From Phorcus lineatus (lineage: Eukaryota > Mollusca > Gastropoda > Trochida > Trochidae), in assembly GCA_921293015.1 (NCBI GenBank), contig OV121081.1, forward strand, positions 79,191,022 to 79,255,021: 64,000 nt of DNA, given 5' to 3'. The notes below the pieces were generated by a model. That model worked only from the letters and a program-made list of their open reading frames with translations, was not told the DNA's origin and made no database searches. Each line of letters opens with the position of its first letter. The stretch's first letter is position 1. The position numbers and the translations under genes are program-made. This document shows, piece after piece, positions 12,655-26,572 of the stretch.

Positions 12655-12799
12655 CTCTGTTGCTGGTCCTGCTGGTACCTGTGTTGCGGCGGACATTGGG
12701 GGAGCTGGATTGCCGCATACGCATGTGTTCCTGGTACCACATGTCCAGGTCATCGATTGTTGGCTTCAACTTCATCATGGGGCAAGCAATAACGGTAAC
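12655..12799 (-). CDS. Internal exon candidate, unidentified minus-strand gene
   Basis: Read on the minus strand, the segment is open for 48 codons plus one base, preceded by GCAG at 12803-12800 and followed by a GTGAGA donor at 12654-12649. The translation starts VTVIACPMMKLKPTIDDLD, continues with WYQEHMRMR and turns into a Ser/Arg/Asn-rich tail. Amino-acid usage looks like real protein, and the composition change from an ordered to a basic low-complexity segment is typical of a domain edge. The opening VTVIA strand could be the last strand of a PDZ-like fold, but that is speculation. The pyrimidine tract before the acceptor is weak. I could not find the neighbouring exons. Confidence 0.45.
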
Positions 12800-15700
12800 C
12801 TGCTCCTTAACCTTAATTCAAAACTCGTAACAAATATTTTCCCTTTCACCTTTAGTCATTCGATCAAAACTGAAAGCTTGATGAAGTCAATCCTCATACA
12901 CTGGTGCATCAGGCCAATAGTGATTATTTGTCACTTTTTTTTACTTGGTATGTTTAGTCCATTATGCTGTATGATGTAAAGTCTTTACACAATCTTCTTT
13001 TTCTCAAGACACTACTTAACCCTCTGTCTGCCACAGTCAGCCTGTATAATCCAGTAGGTTATGGGTTACATCATCAACAGAAGCAGGAGGATGTTTAGCT
13101 CCTATTTCTCCTGAAGCCAATGTCTCCAGACCTCCATTGCCTGTTGCTCTGACACTGGTAATTTACAGTCTGTAGGTAAATGTTAAGGAAATACACTTGT
13201 ATTGACACCAGTTTACCACTACGCCGTGATACAAACACGATAAACACCCTAGAGCATTCACCTCATTTGGTGTTTAAATACTCCAAACTCAGGAAGGCTT
13301 TGAAGCATTGTAAGTAAATCCTATTGTTTTTCGCCCAAGTCTCCCCGAATAGTGGTATAGATTGTAAAGAACTAAATATCTACAACTCTCACTGGCAGTC
13401 GTGATCAGTTATAAGCCATCAATTCACAGAGCCAATCGAAGAAGACAGCTATTAAAATCACGAAGCTGACTTCAGACTAAACAATATCATCATGATCAGG
13501 TAGTCAAGCCTAAATGTCATTGCACTCTACTTCCTTCACCGAACATGGAGGAAACAATACGCAATAAAAGAATTGACAGCATCTAACTTCTGCTTAAACA
13601 ACACAAATTTTTAAGAAAGGTTTTTAATCTAATGCCATAATCATAAATAATGAAACTGTACACCTAACAACTAGACAGATTCAATATCTTCAAGATGTAT
13701 ACTCAAGTGACAATGTAAATGTCAAGCCGGATACCTTAGAAGGACACAAACAAAAGTGAGATTAATCTATACAGAATGATATGACAGTCTTTGAGCTGGA
13801 ATGAAGAAATTTTGCCAAATTACTTTTGTCTTCATTGACACTTGCTACTTATTCCTTATTGTTAGCATTGCACATTGGTGCTTCATAGTATCAGTAGGAA
13901 AATGATTGTGCTTTTTGTCTTATGTAATATGGCAGGAATAAAAAATTACAAAACAAAAATTATGGTTTGCAATTCTATTTCAGAATATCCATATACATTT
14001 TCAATTAATTAAAAATCAATATGACAGTTTTTTAAAAGATGTCATGCATTTGTAACTGCTTTTCAAGCTTTAACCATAACTTTAACTGGAAAACCAAATA
14101 TGCCAATAAAATCATAAATAATTGCAATCGTCATAATACAAATATATTTCTGCCTATCAAAGTCAATTCTGCAAACTCTACAACTTGTTTGTATATCTCA
14201 AGCAAATGACTGGGCAGTAAAGCTTATCCCTAGAGAGTTTAGCGTGTTTAGCGTGTTTGGCGTGTTTAGCGTGTGAGTGAGTGAGGGTGGTGGATCATCC
14301 ATAGAGCATCTGATGGATAGCCAAGAACATGGTGGGCAGTCAAGTTTACATCTCTATCACTCAGGCAGCTATGTCAATACCCCTCATCATGACAGAGATC
14401 TCAAACAGAGGCCTAAGTCTACAGTCAAACTCTTGCCCCCCTTTCACACCTCTCCCTGATCCTTGTCTCATAACCTCACTCACAAGCAAACTTGCCTTCT
14501 CATGCTCCGTAACAGGGAAAGAAAAACAAGTCCTGCTAGATAAAAACTCCCTGAGGACTTGAGAATGACATTGCTGTGAAATCAGGACAGTGGATCAGCG
14601 GGAACAATGAAACCCTGCTCTGTGCTTGTTTAGCAATCAGCCTTGGATTATTGAGCAATCTATAATTTGAGCACCTTGGCTATTTCAGAATCATCTATTT
14701 GCTTGTTGGAATCATTGAGGAATGTGATGTCAAATATGCATTTCACCTGTTGATTTGCCGTAGAGGTCGATACAATACCATTACCCTGACATAACTCTCA
14801 GAGGACTCCGCTTGAGTTATGACTATGGCATGTAGAGAGTTGAGAAGGTATTCACTGACTCAGTTCTCTCCCTCCCTCCTTCTCAGTTCCCTCACCCTAC
14901 CAGATGGCAGCTGCATCCATTCACCAGCTGCCTACATTCTTCTTGGGTCAGCTTGTGCACCCTTTTTATCTCTCAGAGTAATGTAATGGCCTTCCTTTTT
15001 CATTTCAATTGATACCTCAGATGAATCTTTTATGAAAATTGTTGAGTTTTGAATATTTTGTCATATCTTTTCATAACTTTTCCAAATGTTGAAATGTTTG
15101 ACTTTGTAATTTCAGAGAACTTTTTATCGCCTTTAGATTATATACTTCACTGTCCAAATCAGGAAGCATGTAGAACTCTAGTGAACGATTGGTTTCAAAG
15201 GCTGAGAATTCAGACACAATGAGAAGTAAAGTAAGGAGTAAAAGAGTTTCTGGTCCCTGTTCATTTCAGAGAAGCTCTCGAACAAACATGCTTCCTTGAA
15301 TCTGTGAGTATGCGAGACATGTGAGTCAATAGCGTGAGAGACGGTCCTTGCCCCGGTGTAGTCCCAGCAAACTGCACACACCATCGAGAACACTCCATCC
15401 AGCCCAGTGCACGGACACATACTTGTCAAAGGTGTTGCAGGCACAGCAGGGCTGTGTTCCAACTAATCACCTCCCTGATAGGCTTATTCAACACTTCCTT
15501 CACATTAATTACTTCTTCACAGGACAAACAAAGCCGAACAAAACACACACGCGGAGAGGGAATACAGTGTGGCTGCAGTCCCTGTAACCTTGAATTACAG
15601 CTGAGGTCTGCTAGGGTGTGGCAGAAGTCTGGGGTTTGTGAGGACAATCTCTCTTCCTATAAGCTGCCAATACAGATATCACGTTCAAAGGAAATGGCTC

Positions 15701-16319
15701 TTGACTCTGTCTCTATCCTACATCATAATGTACACGTCACAATACTGTTCAGTGTAGCTTGCTAGAACAATATCTCGTTTCTTTGAAGTTTCTTTTCAAA
15801 GTTTGAAATTGTTTGTTGTGTTAGATCTTGAACACTATCCAAATATGTGTTGATGATATTGCAATTTTTCCATGGCAGTGATTCAACAATTTTGGACATT
15901 AAGAATTTTATCAAGAAGAGTGATTATTAGTATCGTTAGCATAACATTCAAGATTGATAAAAAATAAAACATTTTCCTAAATTTTCAATCTTATAATCAA
16001 TGTTTTTGTAATCAACAAAATTCATAAGGCAATTAAGTGATAGTATGAACAATGAAAGAAGTATAACCAAGGTCTGTAAAATTCCAAATCTAACCACATG
16101 AGATTAAAATAATAACAGCACCATGCTGCCAGAAATATTTGAATCCACCTGCTATCAACAGGAAAACATAATCAACAATACAAACAAACAAGTTTTGGTT
16201 GGAACCATATCACTATCACAACCAAATGGCTTGACTTAATTAAGTTTTCTTCCCACATTCACATTTCTTCGTTATTAGAGTAAAATGTCAAATTCTATCC
16301 ATGCACTTTAGACAAAAGG
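12800..16319. other. No gene recognised
   Basis: Mostly AT-rich sequence. Sub-regions near 14230-14560 and 15290-15700 are richer in GC and open on both strands, but the frames overlap each other and show no domain, so I do not call exons. A short run of 'gtttagcgt'-type units occurs at 14238-14272. Confidence 0.35.
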
Positions 16320-16565
16320 TGTGTTGATACATTGTTGTATCGAAGATCATGAATCTTAATCTGACCATATATATGAATCGTGATACATTTTCTGTGATAT
16401 TGTGATATGTATTGTTCATTTTGCTTTAAAATAAAGGTGTTTGCCAAACGTTAATCTTTATTTTTATTTTAAAAATCTGAAAATAGGGTGTTGTGCATCA
16501 TATCGATTCCTACCGTTAAGTATTATTAAGATACATATTGTATCGGGCCATGTTTGTATCATCAC
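16320..16565. mobile_element. Possible MITE with GATACA/TATCG-type ends
   Basis: The left side reads TTGATACATTGTTGTATCG and the right side is an imperfect inverse ending TGTATCATCACAAC. Several further 'gtgata' and 'tatcg' words fall in between. The symmetry suggests a small hAT-like MITE, but I found no clean 8-bp target duplication. Confidence 0.3.
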
Positions 16566-17314
16566 AACTCAGCCTTTATCAAGTATTTCGTTATGACTGC
16601 CATGAAGTTTGTGACTATATCTGAACATTGTAAACAGAATCAAAGAAAACACTAATGGCTGGATCCTTCAGCACCAAATGAGCCCCTTAACATCCTACTA
16701 AAAGTTCCAAGCAAGGAGATGTTTGAAGTTGAGAGAGTATGTCAGCACCAAACACTCTACCAGAAGAGAGAGAGAGTTGTTGACAGGCCCGATCACAGAG
16801 TTGTCTATTTGGTCTCATGTTATCCCCATTGACCATTGCAGCATATTGACCAATCTGGCCTGGGTTTAAATGATCAATCAAAGAAGGGCACTGCTCTCAC
16901 CAGGCTTGCAATACCAGGGAACCAGCCACTCCAGACAGTTAGTCAGATTGGACATGTGCAGGTCTGTGTATATACTCAGATTCTGGACCCTACCCGCCAT
17001 ATTGACAAAGAGATAATTGAGAAACTTGAGGGAATGTACAGTCTCCTCCTGATGTCAATAGTACTAATGATATGAGGTCTCACTTCAATATTTTGAAATG
17101 TTCCCAACAAATTTTCTTAAGAATATGAAACAAAAGGTTATGAGCTTGTAATTGATGTAAGAGCAAAAAATGATTTGTTTAATTTAATGATTGATCATTG
17201 AACATTAAAGAGAACAAAGTTAATAATAATAATAACATCTTCTCATTTCAAAGTCGTTTTTGTGGTGTCATGTTTCATGAAGCTTATTTAATTTCTCATT
17301 AGATATCAGTAATG

Positions 17315-17489
17315 CAGGGATTGGGAAAGGCAGGGGCCATGAGCCATTTTGCACATTGGATGAAAAAATGGCCCATTCAAATTTGAAATTTTACCATTGC
17401 TACTAAGGGGAATGGCTCATTCAAAATTCTGAAAATGACTAAAAGTTCTATAGATGGCCCATTATCAAAGGTGTCTTTCCCAATCCCTT
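17315..17489. mobile_element. 175-bp MITE, copy 2
   Basis: It begins CAGGGATTGGGAAAG and ends with the inverted CTTTCCCAATCCCT, like the copy at 10742-10916, with about 85-90 percent identity by eye. It is flanked by GTAATG on both sides (17309-17314 and 17490-17495). Two copies with different 6-bp flanks show that the family transposed. Confidence 0.75.
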
Positions 17490-17495
17490 GTAATG

Positions 17496-20074
17496 AGGTA
17501 AATGAATGGCTATAAGAATACTTCAAGTTCTAGGAATACTTCTGCATTTCACATTATTCAAAACAAGCAGGCGTCTGAATTGGTCAGAAAAGATATTCTT
17601 TGGCATTTGATTTTTAAATCCCTTTTCATGTTTCTGTTCAAATAACACTAATTTCAATGATTTAAAGAAAGAATACCAATGCCTTTTTAGAAAGAAAGAA
17701 AATTGGCAAACCTATAACAATATGCCATAACTATATACAAAATCACAGATTCACAGTAAGGATATAAGTATAATGATTCCAGTTGATAGAAAAGTCAGTA
17801 ACAGAACACATAAATCCAATTGACTTCCTGGCTCCACAAATATATATCCTGGTTTATTTCAACACATGATTATTTGGCACCTCCTTGTGTCCGAGTAACC
17901 AACTGGTGTGGCCCACTTCACTGCTGTTAGAGTCACAGTTTGTCACAGATGCACTTATACTGTATGTAATATACTCGGTAAGCCTAATCCTTCTTAACTG
18001 GAATACGCATGACACGATCACATATATAAGAAACAAGTAACTGACAGCTGAAAGTCACCAAGGCCAAAACTCCACCCAAAGTGATTCTGGACTGACAAGC
18101 ATGCAGTGTCCAGCAGGTCAGTATGTGAATTGTGGGACACTTGGACAGTTGGTGTATGACCCACTCACTTCCTGGTTTCATGATGACAAATGCCTTGTCT
18201 GATCAATCACTGTCATCCGTATATCTTCCTTAGGGCGCTCGTATGCACACACATCTTCAGTCTTGCATTGACATATCAAAAATCCACCCTAGGACTTCAG
18301 AAACCCATTTAACAGTTAACTCCAATGTACTACAGAATGAAATGTTTTACATTATTAGTAGTCTCATATGAAAGTCATGCAATGCTAGACATAAACTGCA
18401 CAGATCTCTTTCCCTTGCACAAGAGACAGGTATAATGAGAATAAAGCACCCTCAGGTCATTGACAGACTAATGACTTACGACATCCTAATCTGAACATGC
18501 TTGGAAATGACCATTACAAGAAAAAAGATACTTTTTCAAATATCTAATATATCACAAAGAGCAGAGCTGCAGTGGACACTGTCCCCATCCCGCTCCCCTG
18601 AGGGTGTGTAGCTGGTTAGGTACACCCTTTACTGTTCGCTGCCCCAGGGTAGAAGATGCTGACTGGGGAACTGGTCAACAAGACACTGCCCCTGGACACA
18701 GCCTTTGAAAGGATGGTATTGTTGGAAATGGTCCTGATGCTCAGCCAATTAGCACATGAACTGTAGGTGACACATTATCTAATCACTGACGGGATGTAAT
18801 CCTAATTGCACGGTATTCAAAGGAACAATCACAAGTCATTGACTTCAGGTCATGTTGACCTTTAACGCTCAATCAAGCAATAGGGATCAAACACAAAGGA
18901 TGGGTATCGCTCCTCATTTCTGTTTTGCAAATAATGCGATACAGAAAGACGTATTGCAATACGTATTGCAATATATTGATTTCAGTTTTTCAATGATCTC
19001 CTGAACAAATAACAGTGATTAGAACTCAACTGGTCGTTGTTTTGTTAAGAGAGATAATTGAGTGACTGGTTTTGGGCTTTAGACATGTCATTGCTATTTT
19101 CACTATTTCACACATTTTTTTACAACTTTCAGTATGACCATGTTTTTTTGGTTACGTATTCCTGAAATTTTACACAGAAATTGTTTATTTCAACTTTATA
19201 TACTGGATATTTTCAGATGATGATACGGTACGCATTGTGTTGTTTCTGTATTGCAATATACCGATATATCAATAACACTCCGCACCCATATCAAACACTG
19301 ATTTCCATGCATTTAAGAAACTTTAGATTACTAGAACCTAAAATCCTAAAACTAATGAAATCATTGTTAGGAAATGATATAGGAAAAATCATAATATAAG
19401 ACAAAGCCATTCAGGAAAAAAAAATTAGATTCAGAGAAATGATTGAAAATAGATGAAAATATGGATCTGAATTAGTACCTCTCTTCCAGCTAACAAAGTG
19501 TCTGGGACAGATTTGATGAATCACAATGATAAAGGCAACCTATAATACAATTACCAGGCTTACTTCCTGAAAAATGATAGGGGAAATATCTTTGGCAATG
19601 ACCTTATTCTGTGAAAGTTGACAAGCATTAGCGGAACACATGAGGATGACTCCAGCCTCCACATGTCACCTAATTGCAGGAAAGGAGCACATCACGACAA
19701 TCTCTTCCCACTAATTGTCATTACATGCACCGGTGTTCAACACCCTTCAATTCATGTCAAGGCCTTATTTCCAGTCAGATGTGACCGACTTTATATAACC
19801 AATCTTACAGAGTTAATAAGCAAAAATTTGAGCATGGCTCACTAATACTGCAACCTACATGCCTGACTTATTTGATTTTACTTATCAGTAGATGTCTCTG
19901 TTAACGTTACACAGAGTATGTTTCAAAATGTTTGTAAATTTTATATGCCTTAAAAAAGAGCAAAAATATGATTTGTCCTGACTCGAGTTCATATCGCCTT
20001 TCAAAGGCCTACAAAGCACTAAAACTATAGTTGTCATTGAACTGCTGTAAATAAGTTCCCAATATTATGTTTTC
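17496..20074. other. No gene recognised; degenerate inverted element near 18.9-19.3 kb
   Basis: No supported exon. About 18899-19290 begins 'atgggtatcg' and ends with an approximate inverse ('cacccat'). Both halves contain 'tattgcaata' words, consistent with an old MITE. A hydrophobic minus-strand frame near 18000-18140 has no matching splice borders I trust. Confidence 0.35.
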
Positions 20075-20290
20075 ATCAGTGGCATGCGACATTGTCTGTT
20101 TTTTTTATCACAAATCTCGACTTCAACCTGTTTATTGTCACTTTACTGAACTGATATTGTTGAGATGTCAATTTTCAGAAACAACCACTACTCCTCAATA
20201 AAATAGCACCATTTATGAAGTCTGAAAAATTTGACTCCAACAACATACTTTTAAGTTCAAATGCATCAATTTTGAGTTCAGAAAACCGAC
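20075..20290 (-). repeat. Dispersed repeat, inverted copy
   Basis: Read on the minus strand, this matches the plus-strand segment 28532-28700. Shared blocks in the same order are 'agtatgttg', 'cttcataaatggtg', 'gtgacaataaacaggtt' and 'cgatttgtgat'. It has no coding capacity. It belongs to the same family as the start of the TTAA-flanked element at 36097. Confidence 0.6.
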
Positions 20291-23200
20291 AATTCTAAAA
20301 CACAGATATTTACGCAAATAATCATTATTTTATAATGATAGTTTCAGTTTGTCATATTAATTCACAAGAAAGTTGTTTTCTTTCCCACCCGACAAATTAA
20401 CTGATTATTTCAATAGATGGTGGCCATGTATCCGCATATCTTATCAATATGTACTTCTGTACATGAAATAGATATAAATGTCATACAAACATTACAGATA
20501 CAAATAACACATCAAAGATTAACTAATCCGGAAGAGAAAATACAATTAAAATTCATCTCAACCAAATCATCCGATCTGAAAGCATTGGTTTCTTGACTGT
20601 ACACATCAGTATGCAAAAGGATACGGAATGTAATTGCTAAGTAATCCTCAAGTCACGTTGACTTCATTCCTGATAGCCACAAACGGATAGCTCCATCAGC
20701 TCACGCAACACATTGTGCAACATGAGAGAGGAAGACACATCACTGTACAGAAAACTGGGACCAGAGTCTATCTCGGAACAAATCACTAACAGTTCAAATT
20801 CACAAGGTGAACTGACGAACCAGAATTGCCAAGTGACGAACAAGAGTCAGCAGATCTCAATTGTACAGACAAAGACTGGTAAACACAGGTAAGCAGCTTA
20901 TGTTGTCCAGTCCTGCTGAACACAGACTCTGTATATAACATCTCATGCTTTGGTAGACATGACTCAACCAGTGTGCAGCTCACAAAACAGGAGGCTATGT
21001 TACCTACCAAAGCAAAAGCCTTATAGAATATTCTGAAACATCATACTAAACCCTTTCAATCTGCTCAAAGAAATCATACAAGTATACTAATGCTAAATTT
21101 CAACCCTGCTAAAATAGAATTTATATTTTGAAAACTTCTGTAAAATTCATAGTGTTCCATGGCCCATATCTCTAGCTAACTTTATGTAGAGAAGATAATG
21201 TTTAGAAAATAAGTTTCCTATTAAAATATATTTTTCTGACCTGAGGACATATGTGATTATCATTGGAAAAGGTAATAGTTAGTTCCTTCTTCTGAAATTC
21301 AAGCTAAATGTACAGCTGATTTGTGAGGGAGACAAAACTTTAATTTTGTTCATACAACTGATGCGCTAGTCAGGTGTAAAAAGAAATTACTTTGTTCTGC
21401 TCTGAACTTTTTTCTTATTCCATCTGCCTTTGAGATAATGTGAATTTTATCATCAACACTTTTTATAACCAAGTATAAAGCTAGACTCTATTCTCATCTG
21501 TATTGTAATCGATGTATAAAACACCTGCATAGTGTTTCCAACATACGACTTTCCAAAATGATGTACATGAAATATACATCCGCCTTCTGCTACTGATTGT
21601 TTTGAGCTAAGGAAACTCAATGCCATAATAACATTTTCAAGAGAATATTTACACTTGATGACACACTAAGTTATTCACCACACTTAACATTCAGAACAAA
21701 CACCTAACAAAATCAGTTCTAGCACATAGTAAGGCAGATCAACATGGAACTAAAGAACTCTGTGAAACAAAAGTCAGGGCAACATCATTGCCAGCTTAGA
21801 GAAGGTCCTGTAAAATATCAATTTTACCTTGCTTTCCAAATACCAAGTGATGTTTACCTTATGTACAATCTGAGTGTTTGAGCTTAGACTGTCATGCCAG
21901 AATCAAATTGAGCATGAGTCCTTATATCTGTTGTTTTTGTTTATTATTTCCAATTTACAACACAATTGGTGGATTCAATTAACAATTTATATCTTTGTAT
22001 CTTGTGAGTAAAGAAGAGTGAATTTAGAAACAAATTAATGTGACTATCGTAATGTTGTTAGGCATTTGGAGAAATAAAATTGCCATTGGCCCTGTAGATC
22101 ATCAGTCTTTGCATGATTTATATCCTAACTCTAAGGATGAAACTTAGATATGAAATTGTCATCATACAAATGAAACAATTTTTATCCACTATGAAAAGGA
22201 AACTCCCCAAAAATGTCCAGCTTACTGGAGAAGTAAAAATATGTTTAAAGGATAGAGCAAATATCAAAGGGCGAATGGAAACCTTTCATGTCCTATTAGC
22301 CTGGAAATTTGTTTTTGACAACTGAAATATTAGAATTACAGCATGCATCCAGTAATAATAGATTTTAAAGATCACAATACAAGGGAAATGGCCATAGCAA
22401 TATCTTGCCATAAAAGTAATTAAGCTCAAGTAGATGTTTACTTGTCATAAATGAAGGGTGATAACAAACACTGCAATAAGATAATGGCTGTAATTACATG
22501 CTTGACCGATAAACATGGAGGGTACATGACCATAAGCATCAGAATAGTGTCATCCATGTGCAAGTCTTCTATATTGCCACATTTAGAACAGGAATGATAC
22601 AAAAATAAATCAGAACATTTGAAAAACTTCAAAAAAAGTCAGAACATTGCCTAAAGACAAGTCAGTTTGGTACCTAATTGTTTTGAACGGAAGTGCTTTT
22701 CCGGATTTATAAGTCAAAGGTAAAATATTGTTCATCAGTCATCTGGGATAATGATTTACAATTATATTATCCCCTGTACACTGAATTATTTTAAAGGCTG
22801 TAGAATTACTTGAATATATGTCACAGATATCATTAAAATAAATTTGAAATATATATGTTAATCACTGTAATGTAAACCTCCCTGAGGTCATTGTACTCAA
22901 TATCAATGAATTGAGTTGAAAAGAGGAAGTTATGGAATAGATTTTCAATAAAGTATTATATACTACAGGGTTAAAGGCAGCATGATGTGGTTTAAGCACT
23001 CACAAAAGTAGTCATGAAGGTTTGGTCTCTAAAGAGTAAAGATAAAGCAGTGACGACATAGAGATTGAACAGCAGATCAAAGGGACTGTCGATTTGCCCA
23101 ACAGCATTTGAGGAAGTTGATTAACCTGGCTGATCAATATCAGCGATGAAAATGGATAAATTGTACACGTGGCTGTCATCAGAAATAGATCATAGAGTCT

Positions 23201-26200
23201 GCTAGATCTATCACAGAGCAGAAATAGACATCACTGTCATCATTAGGCCATATTATTGTTAATATACTTGCTCACTCAATGAAAGCTGATTTAGCATTCA
23301 GTGTTCTGAATCCCTTTTCAAAATAACACTGACGATATTCAATATTTCACTATTAATTTAAACCGTTTTGTTTGATTTTCATTACATCCCTATTATAACG
23401 AAAAATTTCAAATAATTTATTACTATAAAGTTGTCATTCCAAAAGGACAATCATCAAACTTTTTTTTCAACAGGTGTCTTCCAATTCCTGAATATTCAGG
23501 CCAAAATATACTTTCATTATACATCAACCATGAGACGACTACATACATAATCCTAATCTAAGCATCAACAAAACTAACAATCTTATTTAGTCACAAAAGT
23601 AACAAAAGTATTTATATACAAAGAGAAACTTTGTTGAAGCTAAGTTAAGTACCATATTATAACATCATCTGTGAAATAATGAAGCACTGATATTATAGGA
23701 CAACCGTTTAAAGTAGAACTTTGTAAACTAACACAAATAAGCGATAGTTCTTCTCAGTACTGACTAACAGTACTCCTTGTATCAATGGTATTCCACACAA
23801 AGAGCAACAATTTCACACCATATAAAAAGATAACTGTATACAAATAGACAAGACCTTGGCCAAGCTGACAGAATTATTGACTCCAGCCTCTACGCTATCA
23901 GCATAAAGGAAACTATTGACAAACATGCACATAAAAAGCACAGTGTATATTTCAAATTACAGCTGATCTGTCAATCAATGAATGGTTCAGTACGTACACC
24001 TGACACTAAATGCTCAGCAAATAGACATAATATCTCAATAATAAGGACTATTTTTACTAAGCAACTTTTACTACCGTTACACAATTTTTTCATCATATAT
24101 ATGTTGAATTGATATCTCTACCTATTTTCAATATCATATTTGTATAACAATGACATGTACTTGAATCAGTAATCTTTTTTCTAAATTCATTGCCTTGCCA
24201 ATAACCTGTAAACCAAGTAAGAAATTCAAATTTCAAATCTGTAATTCAGGACCTGACGATGTCAGATGCAGGTGATGATAATGATGATGCAGGTGATTAT
24301 AGATACAATAAATACATGGATCACAATCAAGATTGTTCCTATGTCTACAGCTGAGTGGTTAATTCTTAATTCTTAACCTTTATGTTCAAGATGAAGCATT
24401 AATAAAGGCTGATGAAGCCTGTTTGCTGATCCCTTTTCCTTTGTTCAAATTCTACTGTATTGTTAAATATATGTAATTTTGTTGTAAATTATTTTATCTA
24501 TGTTAAGATAAGGAACAGATATTTTCGTAAATAATAGACAGTTTAAAATACTCAATTTTGATATACTTAATACATGTATTTATTGAACTTTAAAAAATTA
24601 TATGTTAGCTCATGACTGATCAGAAGATCAAAAATATGTTTGACTTACGCGTTCTCAATATGGAATAAGGGACATATTATCAAGTTGCTAGATATGATCA
24701 AAACACTTACTTGCATCAAATCCCTTGTTACAGTCAGTGATTAAACTATCCACAATATAATCACATCAACCAAAGTTTGTAAACTTGTTAACTAAATGCC
24801 CCTTTAAATGTCATATTGCCATTATCTTTTTTGTCTACATAATTTAGTTATTCATGCAAAGAAAATATGTGTCTCTTTGAGTCAATAATTCAAACAATCA
24901 CATAGATAATAATATTCATTTCTGTCTTATGTCCTCCCTGTGAATATTTGGGCTTTATAACTTGGTTGATCAAGTAAAATTCTGTAGACATTGTTTTTGC
25001 TTTGTTGTCATTATTCCCATGGAGCAAAAATGTCTTAATTATGCCTCATGGAATGGAAATGACCGAAACATCAACCAAACACTGCCTTCTTGGAAATAGT
25101 TGGTGTATGTACTGTTGACCACTTAGATTTTGTCAATTGTTCCCTAACTAGACACAGCATGTGCTAATTCACGTTTAGTGACCTGACATAATGACATTAA
25201 AAAACACTGCACTGAAGTTAATCTGACATTGTAAACTAAAACAAAATTGTAATATCAAAGATAACATTATCTGAATTAGTACAAAGTCCTGTACTTTTTC
25301 TGGATAAGGCTCTTTGGGATTCAAATCCCTAATCTCCGAATCGTGCCAAACCGCCAGCCCTGACTTATAAACTGCTTATCCACCCAATATCAAGGTAAAA
25401 CAACCGGTAAATAAGCTACTGATTAAGAAGAATCATCCTGCTAATCGTGTCATCAGTAATATCAATCAACAACTAGTAAAAATAATTTAAATCCTAGTTA
25501 AAATATTAGTGATATCAGTGATTTTTTATTCACCAAGAGTAAAATCTAGTTTATTTGACTTAACAATGTCGGCAGGGATATATATTGAGTTAGATTTGTG
25601 ACAATCCTAAGAGAATCTAAAAACCTAATTGTATGTATTGTACCATGAAATGTCTGCATGGTCAAAGCTTTAGTTTCTTCTGTCAATTTCTATCCATGTG
25701 AATCCTTCAAAACAGGATCAAGTAACAATTTTACACATTTTATATAGACTGTCAAAGAGAAGTAGAATAAGATATCTACACAGATTGTACCATAGCCTCC
25801 TCATGCCATCAGGTAGTGGCAAGAGAATTCAGGCAAAATATAAACAAGATCAACGTGTACTTCAGCAAATTTGAAGAAAACATTTGTCATAGACCAAGAT
25901 GTAGACAATAATGCTTGGCTAAGCTAATCTTTTGAAATATAATGAATAGGGGCCTTTGAGATCATAGGTGCATCTCTAGATTGGTTTTTCAAGATGTTAT
26001 CATGCTTTGGATAGGGAAAAGTCTTGGTTTTTAATACAACGAACTACAATATATGAGTATGACCAAGATGCAACAGTCATTCATAATAATAGATCTACTG
26101 TCTTACATTTTGACAGTTGGCCAATGGCTGTGACCCCAAATGTAGCATTTATCTGATTCACTACGGATGAGTCAAATTAAGTACGAGCGTTTGACGAATC

Positions 26201-26452
26201 GATTTTTTTTTACTAACTAAGTCCTCTAAGTATGTTCGAATTGAATGGAATGTGGAGAAATCTCTGTTTGTATTTTTATTCATGAGCTGTCTGCTTCTGT
26301 ACGTTTTTGAGGACCCGTTGAATAGGCGAATGTAACGGTCTCAAGTTAACAAGTTTATAAAATGAACAATGAAAGTGATATTTTTCATATGATATGAAGA
26401 TCGTTCTGCGTGTATTTGACTTAATTTGGAATTTTAAGGAAATTTTACTTAC
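20291..26452. other. No gene recognised; possible long intron
   Basis: About 6 kb of AT-rich sequence. I found no exon with domain support on either strand. If the minus-strand first exon at 26453-26527 is real, this stretch is its downstream intron or introns. Confidence 0.35.
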
Positions 26453-26527
26453 CAAAAGATTTAAAATGTTATCCGAAACCTCTTCGAGGTGAAGACACTG
26501 TACCGGAAACTTCAGAAAGTATTGCAT
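26453..26527 (-). CDS. Candidate first coding exon of a minus-strand gene
   Basis: On the minus strand an ATG at 26527-26525 opens 25 codons ending exactly at a consensus donor, TTG|GTAAGT (donor GT at 26452-26451). The peptide starts MQYFLKFPVQCLHLEEV and ends in an amphipathic DNILNLL. The frame stays open upstream of the ATG for at least 15 codons, so the true start could lie further up. The region upstream toward 26650 is somewhat richer in CpG, as expected of a promoter. No family recognised. It may or may not belong with the exon-like segment at 12655-12799; both are in phase 0 at the facing border, which allows but does not prove a link. Confidence 0.35.
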
Positions 26528-26572
26528 TATGGGATCAAAAGGGAAGTTACTCAAAGTTTCCTTACGGTTCAA

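Noticed and set aside
12542..12979. 145-codon open frame on the plus strand
   Set aside because: It overlaps the minus-strand exon candidate 12655-12799, has no domain, and its middle looks like the antisense of a coding segment.
15334..15765. 143-codon plus-strand frame with overlapping frames on both strands
   Set aside because: Four overlapping frames on two strands indicate low stop density from local GC content; none has splice borders or a recognisable domain.
25310..25390. tRNA-like 'gggattcaaatccc' stem-loop
   Set aside because: Resembles a T-arm only; no acceptor, D or anticodon stems can be placed around it.
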